DNA from: JABIBU01 sp964464685
Lineage (GTDB): Bacteria; Patescibacteriota; Patescibacteriia; Magasanikbacterales; UBA922
Assembly: GCA_964464685.1 (NCBI GenBank)
Contig: CAYXGV010000003.1
Location: forward strand, 1 to 49,704
Direction: 5' to 3'
Length of the DNA: 49,704 bases
The position numbers were made by a program, and so were the translations under genes. Shown here piece by piece: positions 15,754-24,438 of this stretch (position 1 is its first letter; the number at the start of each line of letters is the position of its first letter). The notes beneath the pieces were generated by a model, which was given only the letters and a program-made list of their open reading frames with translations, was not told the DNA's origin and did no database searches.

Positions 15754-15952
15754 AGATACTAATATACTAGATAAAAGATACTAATATACTAATTGTACTA
15801 ATGATACGAATAAATACTAATACTTATTTTGGTAATTATTTTTTAAAACTAACTTTTAATAATACAAAGTAAGTTCAATTTAAATCCAGTTTTACTTTAG
15901 TACACATTAGTATACCATTAGTATAATTAGTAAAATTAGTATATTAGTATCT
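15754..15952. repeat. Family A inverted-repeat element, copy A1 (flipped)
   Basis: Left arm 15776-15823 and right arm 15904-15952 are TACTAAT word arrays whose outer ends are AGATACTAATATACTAATT and its complement; a partial extra end lies at 15754-15770. The 80-base loop is AT-rich without an ORF. The inner part of its right arm matches the left arms of A2-A4, and its left arm matches the right arms of A3/A4, so it sits in the opposite orientation. Confidence 0.8.
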
Positions 15953-15992
15953 ATCATTATATTAGTATGTAGTTTATTAACCGCCCCTTAAA

Positions 15993-16290
15993 AGTACTGT
16001 ACGGCTAGGTCCTTGTAGCATATATTTTGCTAAAAGGACTACTGCCATACAGTACTCCCGACTTAGTCGGGAAGAGGCATCTTTCTCCCAGATCCTATTT
16101 ATAGGTGATGGGGGATTTATCCCGCGTAGCTTGAGCCTAGCGAAAGCGAAGCGGGAGAACCATCTGGCCAAAAGGTTGATCCACTCAAAAGGTGGAGCTA
16201 AGATGTAACCGTTATTCTCTGTTTAGGAGAGTAGCAATTCGCTTATTCTGGGGACTCCGCTTTAGGCGGACGCGCTTCAAAATAAGTTTG
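15993..16290 (+). ncRNA. Highly structured leader of the S-layer-like gene
   Basis: Consecutive stems: AGTACTGTACGGC/GCCATACAGTACT (15993-16056), enclosing GTCCTTGTAGCA/TGCTAAAAGGAC with one mismatch; TCCCGACTTAGTCGGGA (16056-16072); CCTAT/ATAGG (about 16095-16107); CCCGC/GCGGG with inner GCTT/AAGC (about 16122-16156); a possible three-way junction closed by ATCT/AGAT with GGCC/GGTT and CCAC/GTGG arms (about 16163-16218); and CTTATT/AATAAG enclosing TCCGCTTTAGGCGGA (about 16243-16286). The last stem ends about 20 bases before the ATG. It matches no riboswitch consensus I know. Confidence 0.5.
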
Positions 16291-16304
16291 GATGTTTAAT
16301 TAAT

Positions 16305-19300
16305 ATGGTAAAAATTGCAAAAAAATTCTTTACCGTTTCAGTTGTCGCTATGACAATTATGTGGAGCGTCGGCTTAGCCGCTTTAGTTCCTACGGTTGCT
16401 GTAGCAGTAGATTGTCCTGAATTAGAAGCCGGTGACTTGTTCAAAGTTCCTGGTAATTCAGCAGTTTATCTTTTGAACGCTGACATGGAAAGAATGTACT
16501 TCCCAAATTCAGAAGTTTATCATACTTGGTATGCTGACTTTTCTGGAGTTGAGGAAATTCCAAACACTTGTGTTGATGCTTATCCAGCTCCAAGTGTTGC
16601 ACCTTATGGTGTAAACTATCGTGCAGGTTCACGTTTGGTAAAGGTGGAAATCTCTCCAAGCGTTTACTTAGTTGAACCAGGTAACAAAAAGACCAAGATC
16701 GGTTCTGAAGAAGTAGCAGTAGCACTTTATGGTGCAAACTGGGCTTCCAAAGTTCGCGACGTGGCTGATGTTTACTGGCCAAACTTCGCTGCTGAAGGTA
16801 CAGAAATTACCACAGCTGCTTTGCACAATGGTATGACTGTCACTGTTGATGGTACAACCAATTATGCTGTAGTTGACGGCATGCTTTACGAAGTTGATGG
16901 TACTACTGGTGATGTACAAACTGTTTCTCAAGCATTAGTTGATGCTTTGGAAATGGGTGCTACTACAGTCACAGCCGCTTCTTTGAAAGCAAACCCAGCT
17001 CAGACAGTTGCTAGTGAAGTTGTTCTTGGTGGTGGAACTCCAGTCGCAACAGTTGGTAATTTGTCTGTTAGCTTGAGTGCTAATACCTCAGAAGCTGGTA
17101 ATGTTGTTATTAACGTTGACAATGTAGTTTTTGGTAAATTCATACTAAAAGCAACTAGTGGCGATTACACCGTTGCTTCAGTAAAGATCGGTCGTACTGG
17201 TCTTGGTGCTAAAGGTGATTTTACTTCTGTCACTTTATATGACGGAGCTACTAAATTAGGTACCTCAAAAACTTCTTGGGATTCCAATAGCCAAACTATG
17301 GTATATAACATCCCAACTGGTTTGAAAGTTATTGAAGGCGTTAACAAAGAATTGACAGTTGTCGCCAAATTAGATACAGCTGGTACTTATAATTCCTTAG
17401 GTATTTTAGCTATTAATGGTACTGACATTACTCCGGTTTATGGTAATCAAATGACTGGCGTTAGTGTATCCGTTGGCGGAGTGACTATCTCTAACATGGG
17501 TACAGCTGCTACTAAGAAAATTGGTGTTACCAATGTCACTTTAGCAGAATTCAAATTGACTGTCTCTAGTACTGAAGATGGTACTTTTAAGAGAATTCAA
17601 TTGAAGAATAAAGCTGCTACCCTTAATGCTAGCGATGATGATGTTGCTAACCTCTATCTTTATAAAGGTGCCACAATGTTAGCTGGTCCAGTAAGCATGG
17701 TGAGCGACAAAGTCAGTTTTGTCTTGGACGCAGATAAGTATGTTGATATTGCCAAGAGCAAGAATGAGGTTTTCAAAGTCGTGGGTGATATTGTTAATGG
17801 TGATACCCATACTTTGGAATTGGTGTTAGAAAATACCACCGACTTACTAATGATAGGTAAAACCTATGGTACATCTTTGTCTGTTCACAATGATAGTTAC
17901 AATGCAGCAACTGAAGGTGCTATCATTACTATTGACGGTGCAGAATTAAATGTGGCCTACACTGGTACCAACTTAGATACAATTGATGATGTGACTGATG
18001 TAAACTTTGGTACTTTAACTTTGGGTGCTGGTTCAACTGACATCAAGATCACTTCATTGATTTTGACTGTTGACGAAACCGAAGGTAATGCCACAGCTTC
18101 CGACACTCTGGATGTTGATAATTTTGAGTTAGTTGAAACTAATGGTGGTACTTATACTGGTGTTATGACAGGTGGTGGAGATGCCGATGCTGATGATGAA
18201 ACCTGGACGTTCTCTGATGAGATTTATCTGTCAGCCGGCCAGACTCGCACCTTTACTATGCAGGGCGACTTGCCAAATGGCATTGGCAATGGCGACAGTT
18301 ATAAAGTGACTGCCACCATCAATACCACCAATGTGGTGGCCGAGACTGTTCCGGCAGGCGATACTGTGAGCAATTTCTCTATTGGCTCTATTACTGGCAA
18401 GTTAATTACTGTAAAGACTCCAACTTTGAAAGTGACTGGCATAACGCAAAATAATGGCACTGCTGTTGTCAATGACACTGATGTTATTATTTACAAAGGC
18501 ACTTTAGAAGCGCAGGCTAGCGACATCAAAGTAAGCTATGCTAACTTTGACGCCAATACCACCTTTCCTACCGCTCATTGGGCGGAAATCGGCTTTTATT
18601 TGGTAAATGCTGACGGTTCTTATGACCTAAAGCAATTATTGACCACTTCGCAAATGTCTACTGGCACTTTATCATTTGATAGCATGGATTTCACAGTGCT
18701 TAATGGTCCAACCAATAAAGTCACTTGGGTGTTAAAAGGCAAAGTAGCGTCTGCTGTGACTGCTGCTAATGGCTTGGTAAATAAGTTAAAACTTGATTAC
18801 TTTACTGGCAAAGCAAGTGATAACAGCGACCCGGCTATTACCTCAACTGGTTCTGATGATTTAAGCACTTCTGGTACATATATGACGGCTGGTTATCGCC
18901 AAATAACTTTGGCTGATAAAGGCAAGCTGTACTTACAGATGAGGAATGCTGATGCTGGCTTTAACAAAGATAGAATCCTATTAGCCGGCACTTCTGCTTG
19001 GGTTGGCAAGCTAAAACTCAAGGCTGATGATGAAAGCATTAAGATTAAGGATTTGAAGCTTACCAATGTTGATACTTCTGGTGCTGATGATGATTTGGCT
19101 TCGGTATGTTTATACCGTGCTCAAGTTGTCACAGCTGAGAATTTGATTTCTTGTCAGACAGTAGATAGTAGTGGTGTAGTGTTTTATGATGATATTGATG
19201 AAGTGGTAGCTCAAGGTACTGCATATTGGTATATCTATGTCACTGCTAATACCATGACTGCTTTAGCTGGTGGTGAAGCTGATTCTAATCAGATTTTCTC

Positions 19301-20099
19301 TTTCAGAATAGCTAGCACAACTGGCGGTACTGAAGTAGCTGCTGAAGGCGTTCGCTCTGGCCATACCTTTACTTGGTCTGGTGGTGATGCTTCTGTAGCT
19401 GCAGGTGAATATGCTTATGATAATGATTTAGATGATACTTATGATGAAGCAGCTGAAGCTGATGCTACTGCTTATACTAAGCAATTTATAATTGCTGGTA
19501 CTAAGATTAGCAACGTCCAATTAGTGTCCACTTATAGTGGATACACAGTTGACACTATTTTGAATGGTACTGATACTTTCACTGTTGCTATTTTGGCTGT
19601 GACTACTGAAGCTACTGATAATACTTATTCCACTGGCGATGCTTTATTAACATTGCTTAATGGCGTGAGATTTGATGTGAGCAAAAGTGCTTCAACAACA
19701 ATTAGCGCTGTTACTATTCAGAAGATTGGTGGTTCGGATGCGGCCGGTGCTTTAGGTGTTGGTACTTTGAGTTCTGACACTTCAGGTACTTCTGGTATTG
19801 TTTCTACTACTGCTCTGTCTGGCGTATTAGCTACTGATTACAAGTTAGCTCCAGGAACAACTTCCTACTTTGTAGTCAAGGCCACAGTAAGTGCTGTAAG
19901 CGCTACTTCAAACGTTACCAACTTTATCCGTTTTGATCTTAATGATCTTAAGGGTACTTATACTTCTGGTGGTAATACTGACGATCTCAACAATAATATT
20001 GATTGGGCAGATGGATATACTGGTTCCTCTGCATTCAATGCTTTGTTGCTTGATACTGAAGCCATTACAGGTACCAAGGTCTCTAAGACAAACACTTAA
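16305..20099 (+). CDS. S-layer-like giant exported protein
   Basis: 1264 residues with a clear signal peptide (MVKIAKKFFTVSVVAMTIMW..., cleavage near AVA-VD at 34/35). Residues 37-150 hold two copies of a small domain (GDLFKVPGNSAVYLLNADME with FPNSEV and TWY; then SRLVKVEISPSVYLVEPGNK). The same domain occurs in the C terminus of the next gene. The rest is Thr/Val/Gly/Asp-rich beta-sandwich sequence with almost no Cys and few Lys clusters, typical of surface-array proteins. Codon choice is visibly different from neighbours (more C- and G-ending codons), as expected for a very highly expressed gene. A structured leader precedes it and a strong terminator follows. I infer the main S-layer subunit; no calcium or glycan motif is diagnostic. 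Confidence 0.7.
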   Translation: MVKIAKKFFTVSVVAMTIMWSVGLAALVPTVAVAVDCPELEAGDLFKVPGNSAVYLLNADMERMYFPNSEVYHTWYADFSGVEEIPNTCVDAYPAPSVAPYGVNYRAGSRLVKVEISPSVYLVEPGNKKTKIGSEEVAVALYGANWASKVRDVADVYWPNFAAEGTEITTAALHNGMTVTVDGTTNYAVVDGMLYEVDGTTGDVQTVSQALVDALEMGATTVTAASLKANPAQTVASEVVLGGGTPVATVGNLSVSLSANTSEAGNVVINVDNVVFGKFILKATSGDYTVASVKIGRTGLGAKGDFTSVTLYDGATKLGTSKTSWDSNSQTMVYNIPTGLKVIEGVNKELTVVAKLDTAGTYNSLGILAINGTDITPVYGNQMTGVSVSVGGVTISNMGTAATKKIGVTNVTLAEFKLTVSSTEDGTFKRIQLKNKAATLNASDDDVANLYLYKGATMLAGPVSMVSDKVSFVLDADKYVDIAKSKNEVFKVVGDIVNGDTHTLELVLENTTDLLMIGKTYGTSLSVHNDSYNAATEGAIITIDGAELNVAYTGTNLDTIDDVTDVNFGTLTLGAGSTDIKITSLILTVDETEGNATASDTLDVDNFELVETNGGTYTGVMTGGGDADADDETWTFSDEIYLSAGQTRTFTMQGDLPNGIGNGDSYKVTATINTTNVVAETVPAGDTVSNFSIGSITGKLITVKTPTLKVTGITQNNGTAVVNDTDVIIYKGTLEAQASDIKVSYANFDANTTFPTAHWAEIGFYLVNADGSYDLKQLLTTSQMSTGTLSFDSMDFTVLNGPTNKVTWVLKGKVASAVTAANGLVNKLKLDYFTGKASDNSDPAITSTGSDDLSTSGTYMTAGYRQITLADKGKLYLQMRNADAGFNKDRILLAGTSAWVGKLKLKADDESIKIKDLKLTNVDTSGADDDLASVCLYRAQVVTAENLISCQTVDSSGVVFYDDIDEVVAQGTAYWYIYVTANTMTALAGGEADSNQIFSFRIASTTGGTEVAAEGVRSGHTFTWSGGDASVAAGEYAYDNDLDDTYDEAAEADATAYTKQFIIAGTKISNVQLVSTYSGYTVDTILNGTDTFTVAILAVTTEATDNTYSTGDALLTLLNGVRFDVSKSASTTISAVTIQKIGGSDAAGALGVGTLSSDTSGTSGIVSTTALSGVLATDYKLAPGTTSYFVVKATVSAVSATSNVTNFIRFDLNDLKGTYTSGGNTDDLNNNIDWADGYTGSSAFNALLLDTEAITGTKVSKTNT

Positions 20100-20169
20100 G
20101 TAGTTGAGTTTCTTGATTGACATAATTTAATTATGTTTGATTAAATTCTTCAACAGTGATGTTTAGAGT

Positions 20170-20206
20170 AAACCAAATAATCCCGACTTAGTCGGGATTT
20201 TGGTTT
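20170..20206 (+). terminator. Strong terminator of the S-layer-like gene
   Basis: An inner stem ATCCCGAC-TTA-GTCGGGAT (20180-20198) is extended by an outer AAACCA/TGGTTT pair (20170-20175, 20201-20206). Confidence 0.8.
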
Positions 20207-20251
20207 GTTCATTTAATTTTTTTAAAGAGGCAATTATTTAATAAAGTAAAC

Positions 20252-20305
20252 TTATCCACAGGATATTTTTTTTTATTTTTTTAAAAGAGAATTTTGTGGT
20301 ATAAT
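20252..20305 (+). promoter_or_regulatory. Extended -10 promoter with upstream DnaA-box-like element
   Basis: TGGTATAAT (20297-20305) matches TGnTATAAT; no -35 match in the T-rich upstream region. TTATCCACAG (20252-20261) lies 48 bp upstream of the -10. Start near 20312, 38 nt before the ATG at 20350. Confidence 0.6.
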
Positions 20306-20349
20306 GTTAACAAATGAAGTTTTTTAATTTATTTAATTTATAAAATTGT

Positions 20350-23300
20350 ATGTGGAGAGCACAAAAATTTTTGGATATGAAAACATTTTTTTTGTTTTCA
20401 ATAATAATTTTGGGAGGGTGTTTTTTAATAAATATTAAGTCTGCTAAAGCAGCCACCGAGACCTGTTATTGGACAGCCACCACTAGTTTGGCTATGAGTG
20501 TAAATACCAACTGGCAAATAGCTGATGGTACAGCTTGTGTAGAAATCGGCAGTGATGATGCTTTGATATTTGATGGCACCACCTCAACGGCTAATGCTAC
20601 TTGGGATGCTAGTTTAACAGAAGTTGCATCAGTAACTGTGAGTGCTGGTTATACAGGAATTATTACTATTGGTGCTGACGCGGCTACTACAACTGGAAAT
20701 TTTACTGTGAATGCTGGTACTGTAACTTCTTCTGGTTCTGGTTTATTCAAAATCGGTGGTAATTTAGCTGTAGGAGCAAGTGGTACATTTGTAGAAAATA
20801 ATACTGGTAGTTTACAATTATACGGTACTGGTAAAACCTTGGGAGGAGCAGGAAGTGTTACAATATATGATCTAGCTATAGAGGGTACCATTACACTATC
20901 TGGGAATGTTACGATTGTTAATGTCTTAACCGTCAATGCTGACAAAAGTTTGAGTGCTGATACTTACACTTTAACCTTGTCTGGCACAGGAACGCCGTTA
21001 GTACATGCAGGTGGAACATTTAATAATCAATCAGGTACAGTTAGTTATTCTGGTGCTACTGCTAATGTTGCCTCTACCACTTACAGTAATTTGACTTTAG
21101 GCACTGGTACATATACTATGCTTGCCGCTACTACTGTTACTGGTACTTTGAGTATGACTGCTGATGGAACCTTGAATGCTGGTGGTTACACCCTAACTTT
21201 GTCTGGTACTGGTACACCGCTTGTAAATTCAGGTGCCACCTTTAATGCACAAGCTGGTACAGTCACATATTCTGGCGCTAGCGCTAGCATTGCATCTACC
21301 ACCTTTGCTAATTTGAATTTGCAGGGTGACAGCACTTTGACAGGCGCTGTGACAGTTACTAATACACTCGCTTTGACCGCAGGCAAGACCTTGACTGCCG
21401 GAGCAAATGTCATTACCTTTACCAAAGACACTGGTACTCCTTTCTCGGCTGCTGGTGCTACTTTAACAGCTGGCACTGGTACAGTCACATATTCCGGAAC
21501 TTCTGCTAACATTGCTTCAACCACTTATTACAATTTAACTGTTAATAATACTGGTACTTTGTTGGCTAACACTACGGTTAGTGGGGTTTTAACTGTCAAT
21601 TCTGGCAAGACCTTGAACGCTGGTGGCTTTACTCTGACCTTGTCTGGCACAGGAACGCCGTTGGTTCATGCAGGAGCTACAATTAATAATCAATCAGGTA
21701 CAGTTAGTTATTCTGGCGCCACTGCTAATGTCGCATCTACGACTTACAGCAACCTAACTTTAGGCACTGGTACTTATACTATGCTTGCCAATACCACGGT
21801 TACAGGCACTTTATCTTTGACTGCCGCAGGAACATTGGTTGCAGGCACTAACAATCTAACCTTTACCAAAGACACTGGCACTCCATTTACCGCAGCTGGT
21901 GCTACTTTAACAGCTGGCACTGGCACGGTGACATATTCTGGAACTTCTGCTAACATTGCTTCAACCACTTATTACAATTTAACTGTTAATAATACTGGTA
22001 CTTTGTTAGCTGATACCACAGTTAGTGGTGTTTTAACTGTTAACTCTGGCAAGACACTGAATGCAGGTGGTTACACCCTAACCTTATCTGGTACTGGCAC
22101 TCCACTGGTGCATGCAGGAGCTACATTTAATAACCAAACTGGCACTGTAACATATTCTGGCGCCACTGCTAATGTCGCATCTACGACTTACAGCAATTTG
22201 ACTTTGGGAACTGGTACATATACTATGCTGGCTGCTACTACTGTCACTGGCACTTTGACTAATACTGGAACTTTTGTTGCTACTTCCACACTTACTTTAA
22301 GCGGTTCTGGTACGCCGTTAGTAAATAGCGGAACATTTACCGCAAACAGTTCAACTGTAAGTTATACTAATGCCGGCTCGGTCACTACTGCTGGAGCTAC
22401 ATTTTGGACATTAACCCTCGGTTCTGGCACATATGCTTTTGGCGGAAATACCACCTCCACAAATTCTTTTACTAATGGTGGTATTTTAACAATTGGCAGT
22501 AGTTATTATCTTTATGCGCCAAATACTTTTGATAATAATGGTACTACTACTGAGAGTGGCATAATTAAACATCCAATTACTTCTTCTAAGCTTACTGATA
22601 GTTCAGGTACTGAAGTTACCACTTATGGAGCTGGTGATTCGGTCTATATTAATGTAGTGGATTCAGATGGAAATTTGGATGCTAGTACAGTTGATACAAT
22701 TACTGGCTCCGTTGTTACCGCTAGTACTTATAGTGATTCAGAAACAGTAACTTTGACTGAAACAGGAGTTAATACAAGTATTTTTAGAAGCACGGCCTTA
22801 CCATTCAGATTGTTCACTGGTGCCGTCAACAATAACGCCCAGTTTGAAGTCGCCGGCAATGGTACTCTTAATTTGGCCTTCACTGATTCAAAGGATAGCA
22901 CTGATACTGGTTTGGATTCTGCTTCTTTTCTTAATTCTAATTTACCATCAGGTCAAACCGGTGGTGGTGGAGGAGGAGGATCAACAGTTGTTGATATAAC
23001 ACCTCCAACTAACACCTCAATTTCAATTGCCAGTGGAGTTATTTCAACAACTAATGTAAATGTAACATTGACATTGGGTGCTACTGGGGCTTCTTACATG
23101 ATGATTAACAACAGCAACAATTTTACTGGCAGTAGTTGGGAAGCATACGTCACAACTAAGAGTTGGACATTAACTTCTGGTGTTGGTACCAAGACCGTCT
23201 ATGTTAAATTTAAAGATACATCTGATAATATTTCTACTGCTGTGTCTGATACCATTGAATTGTTAGTTAGTTCAACTGATGTTGTTCCTGTTCCAGAAAG

Positions 23301-23937
23301 TACTATCCCCACTACTCCTCCTTCCACTTCAGTTGAGTGCAGTTTAACTGTGGGTGGTGTTTATAAGTATGTTGGCAACCCAGCCGTATATTACATCACC
23401 GAAGACTGTACCAAGCGTCCATTTAATAATTCCAAGGTATTCTTTACCTACTTTGATTCTTGGAGTGATGTTAAAATTATTACCAAGGCTACCATAAACT
23501 CTATTTCTGATGATGTTCTTAATTTCATGCCTCAAGGACAAAAATATGACCCCAAGTATGGTGCGTTGGTTAAGATTGTTAAAGATCCAAAGGTATATCT
23601 TCTTCTTGGCACAGAAAAGTATTGGATTACCTCTGAAACAGTATTTAATGATCTTAAATACAGCTGGGAATGGATTGAGGATGTTGCCCCCTCACTCTTA
23701 GATCAATACACTATCGGTTCAGAGATTAATTATACTAATCGCCATCCTAATTATACTATAGTTAAATATGCCAATGATTCAAAGGTTTATAAATTAGAAC
23801 CTGATCCTACCGATTCTACTATGCAAGTCAAACGGCACATAAAAGACGAAGCTACTTTTAACTCCCTTAATTTTCGATGGGATCGTATTGTCTCCATTTC
23901 CGACAGTGAAATATATGCGGATGGATCTATATTATAA
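20350..23937 (+). CDS. Exported beta-solenoid repeat protein with shared C-terminal surface domain
   Basis: 1195 residues; an internal ATG at 20377 (MKTFFLFSIIILGG) may be the true start, because the signal peptide begins there. Mature N terminus near KAATETC. Residues about 200-730 contain seven to eight repeats of about 73 residues (TLTLSGTGTPLVHAGATF ... GTVSYSGATANVASTTYSNL), predicted beta-helical and passenger-like. Next comes a module with GDSVYINVVDSDGNLD and ETVTLTETGVNTSIFR, a Gly linker, an Ig-like domain (TPPTNTSISIASG), a Pro-rich linker, and from about 993 to the end three to four copies of the VYKYVGNPAVYYITEDCTKR / LVKIVKDPKVYLLLGTEKYW domain also found in the S-layer-like protein. 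A fibre-like adhesin docking onto the S-layer is inferred. Confidence 0.7.
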   Translation: MWRAQKFLDMKTFFLFSIIILGGCFLINIKSAKAATETCYWTATTSLAMSVNTNWQIADGTACVEIGSDDALIFDGTTSTANATWDASLTEVASVTVSAGYTGIITIGADAATTTGNFTVNAGTVTSSGSGLFKIGGNLAVGASGTFVENNTGSLQLYGTGKTLGGAGSVTIYDLAIEGTITLSGNVTIVNVLTVNADKSLSADTYTLTLSGTGTPLVHAGGTFNNQSGTVSYSGATANVASTTYSNLTLGTGTYTMLAATTVTGTLSMTADGTLNAGGYTLTLSGTGTPLVNSGATFNAQAGTVTYSGASASIASTTFANLNLQGDSTLTGAVTVTNTLALTAGKTLTAGANVITFTKDTGTPFSAAGATLTAGTGTVTYSGTSANIASTTYYNLTVNNTGTLLANTTVSGVLTVNSGKTLNAGGFTLTLSGTGTPLVHAGATINNQSGTVSYSGATANVASTTYSNLTLGTGTYTMLANTTVTGTLSLTAAGTLVAGTNNLTFTKDTGTPFTAAGATLTAGTGTVTYSGTSANIASTTYYNLTVNNTGTLLADTTVSGVLTVNSGKTLNAGGYTLTLSGTGTPLVHAGATFNNQTGTVTYSGATANVASTTYSNLTLGTGTYTMLAATTVTGTLTNTGTFVATSTLTLSGSGTPLVNSGTFTANSSTVSYTNAGSVTTAGATFWTLTLGSGTYAFGGNTTSTNSFTNGGILTIGSSYYLYAPNTFDNNGTTTESGIIKHPITSSKLTDSSGTEVTTYGAGDSVYINVVDSDGNLDASTVDTITGSVVTASTYSDSETVTLTETGVNTSIFRSTALPFRLFTGAVNNNAQFEVAGNGTLNLAFTDSKDSTDTGLDSASFLNSNLPSGQTGGGGGGGSTVVDITPPTNTSISIASGVISTTNVNVTLTLGATGASYMMINNSNNFTGSSWEAYVTTKSWTLTSGVGTKTVYVKFKDTSDNISTAVSDTIELLVSSTDVVPVPESTIPTTPPSTSVECSLTVGGVYKYVGNPAVYYITEDCTKRPFNNSKVFFTYFDSWSDVKIITKATINSISDDVLNFMPQGQKYDPKYGALVKIVKDPKVYLLLGTEKYWITSETVFNDLKYSWEWIEDVAPSLLDQYTIGSEINYTNRHPNYTIVKYANDSKVYKLEPDPTDSTMQVKRHIKDEATFNSLNFRWDRIVSISDSEIYADGSIL
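20965..22340 (+). repeat. Intragenic tandem repeats of about 220 bp
   Basis: Coding repeats of the beta-solenoid gene. Some non-adjacent copies are nearly identical over long stretches (for example around 21465-21660 and 21895-22075), so recent recombination between units is likely and repeat number may vary between strains. Confidence 0.75.
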
Positions 23938-24012
23938 TCAATGAAAAGTAATTTACATTGATTTGGTTATGTAGGACAGTAAAAAAAGAACAATCTTAAA
24001 AAGTTATAAAAG

Positions 24013-24042
24013 CTACCTTGATTTATATCGGGGTAGTTTTTT
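24013..24042 (+). terminator. Intrinsic terminator
   Basis: CTACCTTGAT / ATCGGGGTAG (24013-24022, 24027-24036; 10 bp with two G-T pairs, 4-base loop) is followed by six T. Confidence 0.8.
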
Positions 24043-24045
24043 AAT

Positions 24046-24130
24046 TCCGCCCAAGGCGGACAAGCGGTTTATACCGCGTAGCTTGCTACGAAAATTTCCT
24101 ATGGTGATACCCCGTCAGCTTGCTGCGGGG
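24046..24130. repeat. Cluster of REP-like hairpins
   Basis: TCCGCCCAAGGCGGA (24046-24060), CGTAGCTTGCTACG (about 24077-24090) and CCCCGTCAGCTTGCTGCGGGG-type stem (24110-24130), the last enclosed by AAATTTC-like complementary flanks. No ORF. The stretch to 24210 shows nothing else. Confidence 0.6.
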
Positions 24131-24212
24131 AAATTCATTTACTGCACATTTATTTAAGTGTCTGGGTGTGTATCCTCTTGTCAAAAATACTTAAAAAAGT
24201 TATAATAAATTG

Positions 24213-24297
24213 AGTCTATAAAGTCGATAAAGTCACGACTTTCGACTTTACAGACTTTATTGACTTTAGACTTTACAGACCTTCGACTTTTCAGACT
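24213..24297. repeat. Family C inverted word repeat (AAAGTC), copy C1
   Basis: AGTCTATAAAGTC words (24213-24235) face GACTTTA/CGACTTT words (24237-24297), making a loop-less hairpin. It lies upstream of the AbiE operon; copy C2 lies downstream of it. Confidence 0.7.
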
Positions 24298-24313
24298 TAC
24301 TATATTTGCCAAT

Positions 24314-24358
24314 TTATCCACAGTTAACCTTGTTTTTATCTGAAAAATAGTATATAAT
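24314..24358 (+). promoter_or_regulatory. Promoter of the AbiE operon with DnaA-box-like element
   Basis: TTGTTT (24330-24335), 17-bp spacer and TATAAT (24353-24358). TTATCCACAG (24314-24323) lies 7 bp upstream of the -35. Confidence 0.7.
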
Positions 24359-24407
24359 TGTACTATAAGTAAGCTTTAAGATAACTATTAGTGAGTTTCT
24401 GAGACCA

Positions 24408-24431
24408 TGCCTGTCGGCAGGCAGGGAGGAG
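24408..24431 (+). promoter_or_regulatory. Leader hairpin joined to a strong Shine-Dalgarno
   Basis: TGCCTG-TCGG-CAGGCA (24408-24423) is a perfect 6-bp stem directly followed by GGGAGGAG (24424-24431), the only strong ribosome binding site I see in the window, 7 bases before the ATG at 24439. Coaxial stacking or sequestration could tune antitoxin translation. Confidence 0.65.
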
Positions 24432-24438
24432 TTAATAT

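Noticed and set aside
15977..16171. 64-codon minus-strand frame in the S-layer leader
   Set aside because: It runs through strong hairpins and reads as a basic low-information peptide; the region is better explained as structured RNA.
20649..21968. Several minus-strand frames of 64-112 codons in the beta-solenoid gene
   Set aside because: They follow the 220-bp coding repeats of the plus strand and repeat with them; no start signals or motifs.
8357..24322. Replication origin, from TTATCCACA boxes
   Set aside because: The perfect boxes are thousands of bases apart, each tied to a promoter or inside a gene (12463), with no clustered boxes, dnaA or dnaN.
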